This document shows, piece by piece, positions 4,934 through 6,074 of a DNA stretch of 6,074 nt. Source of the DNA: Calditrichaeota bacterium AABM5.125.24 (GTDB lineage Bacteria > Electryoneota > AABM5-125-24 > Hatepunaeales > Hatepunaeaceae); contig MWJR01000117.1 in NCBI GenBank assembly GCA_002127415.1, positions 1 to 6,074 of the forward strand, in the 5' to 3' direction. The position numbers and the translations under genes were made by a program. How positions within the stretch are numbered: the first letter of the stretch is position 1; each line of letters starts with the position of its first letter. The notes beneath the pieces were generated by a model that saw only the letters and a list, made by a program, of their open reading frames with translations, was not told the origin of the DNA and did not search any database.

Positions 4934-5994
4934 CGTTCGGAGTCTCCCTCATTGCGGTAAGGCGGAACAACCTCCACCTCCTGTCCATCCTTGACAACCC
5001 GCTGTCCTACACGGATAACGGTATCACCTATTGAAAGACCTTCCTGAACCTCGGTGATGTCACCGTTCTGTAAACCGATGCGCACAGATTGTCTGTGAGC
5101 CTTACTGCCGTCAATGAGCATCACGTATGCCTGACCGTTTTCGCTTATAACACATTCTGTGGGAGCGATCAACACATTCCGGCGTGCCTCAAGAACAACC
5201 TTGATCCTGGCGAACATTCCCGGTTTTATCAGTCTTTCACGATTGTCCATTTCAATCTCGACCGAGCCCATTCGTGAGTTGGGATCAACCGTAGGTTCCA
5301 CCCGGTTGACCGTTGCAGCATACTCTTCACCGGGATAGGCGTCAAAGGCAACCAGGACATCAAGCCCCCGCCTTAAGTCAGGCAGGTCTTTCCCCGAAAC
5401 CGAGATTATGATCTTCAGTTTATTCAGGTCCATCAGATCAAGGATGGCGGTCTTACCGCTCCGTCCGGGCGCAGGGGTGAAGACTTCGCCCTCTTCGTAA
5501 TACTTGGCGGCGATCTGACCTGCGAACGGAGCCCTGATCTGGGTATTGGCCAGCAGCATCTCGTGTCCGGCTCCGGCGGCCTGGTATGCGGCGTCAACCT
5601 TGTCGAAGGATTGCTGTGTCACAGCCCCTTCCTCCAACAGATCCTTCATCCGTTGCCAATCCTTTTCAAGCACAACCAGATTAGCCCTGGACTGAACAAG
5701 CTGTTCATCGCTCATCTGGATCAACATGGCACCATTCGCCACTCTGTCGCCCACCTCCACAAACATCTTCTCCACCTTTCCGGACACCTGGGAAGCCAGG
5801 GCCGCATGCTGCCAGGGCTGAACGTTGCCGACAAACTCAAGCTGACGAGAGATATCCCCGGTCGTGGCCTGGATTGTAATCACCGGAACAATATCTGCTG
5901 CCGACGTGTCCTCTTTCTGGGCTGTCTGTTCATCTCCACATCCAGCACATAGAACAAGGGCGAGTATCAGAACTTTCAGTAGTTTGAGCTTCAT
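4930..5994 (-). CDS. Periplasmic adaptor (membrane fusion protein) lipoprotein of the RND pump
   Basis: This protein of 354 residues links the RND pump to the outer-membrane channel. The N-terminus MKLKLLKVLILALVLCAGCG is a lipoprotein signal with C19 as the probable lipidated residue; the lipobox C-A-G-C has cysteine where leucine is usual at -3, so anchoring is likely but not certain. In order follow the first half of the barrel-sandwich (lipoyl-like) domain (about 65-94, with SGKVEKMFVEVGDRVANGAML), a short coiled-coil hairpin (about 96-148), the second half of the domain (IRAPFAGQIAAKYYEEGE, 153-170), a beta-barrel (about 193-268, with KPGMFARIKV) and the membrane-proximal domain (about 272-345). 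The hairpin of roughly 50 residues is on the short side for HlyD/AcrA relatives. The ATG at 5994 is preferred to an in-frame ATG at 6030 because it has AGGAG eight bases upstream, gives a clean signal peptide, and does not overlap the preceding gene. The stop overlaps the RND start as ATGA. Confidence 0.93.
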   Translation of the reverse strand: MKLKLLKVLILALVLCAGCGDEQTAQKEDTSAADIVPVITIQATTGDISRQLEFVGNVQPWQHAALASQVSGKVEKMFVEVGDRVANGAMLIQMSDEQLVQSRANLVVLEKDWQRMKDLLEEGAVTQQSFDKVDAAYQAAGAGHEMLLANTQIRAPFAGQIAAKYYEEGEVFTPAPGRSGKTAILDLMDLNKLKIIISVSGKDLPDLRRGLDVLVAFDAYPGEEYAATVNRVEPTVDPNSRMGSVEIEMDNRERLIKPGMFARIKVVLEARRNVLIAPTECVISENGQAYVMLIDGSKAHRQSVRIGLQNGDITEVQEGLSIGDTVIRVGQRVVKDGQEVEVVPPYRNEGDSER

Positions 5995-6002
5995 TTCCTG
6001 TA

Positions 6003-6007
6003 CTCCT
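6003..6007 (-). promoter_or_regulatory. Ribosome binding site that decides the adaptor start
   Basis: AGGAG lies eight bases before the ATG at 5994 and directly after the stop codon of the preceding gene. It supports the shorter, signal-peptide start over the ATG at 6030. Confidence 0.65.
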
Positions 6008-6074
6008 TTATCTAACCGCATCGAAATCATCGTCGTTTCCCACTATCCGTGCATATTCAGCCCGCGCTACCCTC
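6008..6074 (-). CDS. C-terminal end of the gene preceding the adaptor, possibly a TolC-type outer-membrane protein
   Basis: An open frame enters from the right edge and ends with TAA at 6008-6010. Its last 21 residues are RVARAEYARIVGNDDDFDAV followed by R. Only 13 bases separate it from the adaptor start and they hold the adaptor's ribosome binding site, so the two are probably co-transcribed. In RND operons of this order the gene here is often the outer-membrane channel, and a helical charged tail would fit, but 21 residues are too few to assign a family. Confidence 0.55.
   Translation of the reverse strand, partial: RVARAEYARIVGNDDDFDAVR

Noticed and set aside
4647..4997. Minus-strand open frame of 116 codons across the adaptor/RND junction
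   Set aside because: It is an out-of-frame overlap of two well-supported genes, with an arginine- and histidine-rich composition typical of a shadow frame.
5995..6030. Longer adaptor start at 6030
   Set aside because: It would overlap the preceding gene's end, put charged residues before the lipoprotein signal, and ignore the AGGAG that serves the ATG at 5994.

Overview
The window looks like a Gram-negative bacterial chromosome segment of moderate G+C content. It encodes a lipoprotein periplasmic adaptor, an inner-membrane RND pump and the tail of what is probably an outer-membrane partner. Every gene reads on the minus strand. The taxon cannot be fixed from the sequence. A PII-like gene attached to an RND pump, together with dense short palindromic repeats between genes, would fit the Bacteroidota/FCB side of the tree or related candidate phyla, but this is only an inference.

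Right half, in transcription order (high to low coordinates): the last 21 codons of an upstream gene end at 6008. After 13 bases comes a membrane-fusion (adaptor) lipoprotein (5994-4930). It overlaps by ATGA a full-length 1041-residue RND transporter (4933-1808), which overlaps by ATGA a 98-residue PII-like protein (1811-1515). Such tight packing points to one transcript and coupled translation. The pump would move substrate out through the adaptor and an outer-membrane channel, and the small soluble protein is the obvious candidate for a cytoplasmic modulator of the pump.

Left half: a 330-base gap (1185-1514) full of palindromes, then a cold-shock-domain protein (1181-894), a second repeat-bearing gap, and a PadR-family regulator (737-186) followed by more repeats. 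Whether PadR controls the efflux operon cannot be read from the sequence.

The most unusual material is the repeats. Three elements (83-135, 757-810, 1240-1311) have unrelated stem sequences but one plan: GTAG, a hairpin, a short linker, an inverted hairpin, CTAC. This is the layout of paired REP/BIME elements mobilised by REP-associated tyrosine transposases. They are mixed with three copies of a CATTGCGAG repeat and an inverted pair of C7/G7 hairpins. The proton-relay positions of the RND pump also differ from those of AcrB.
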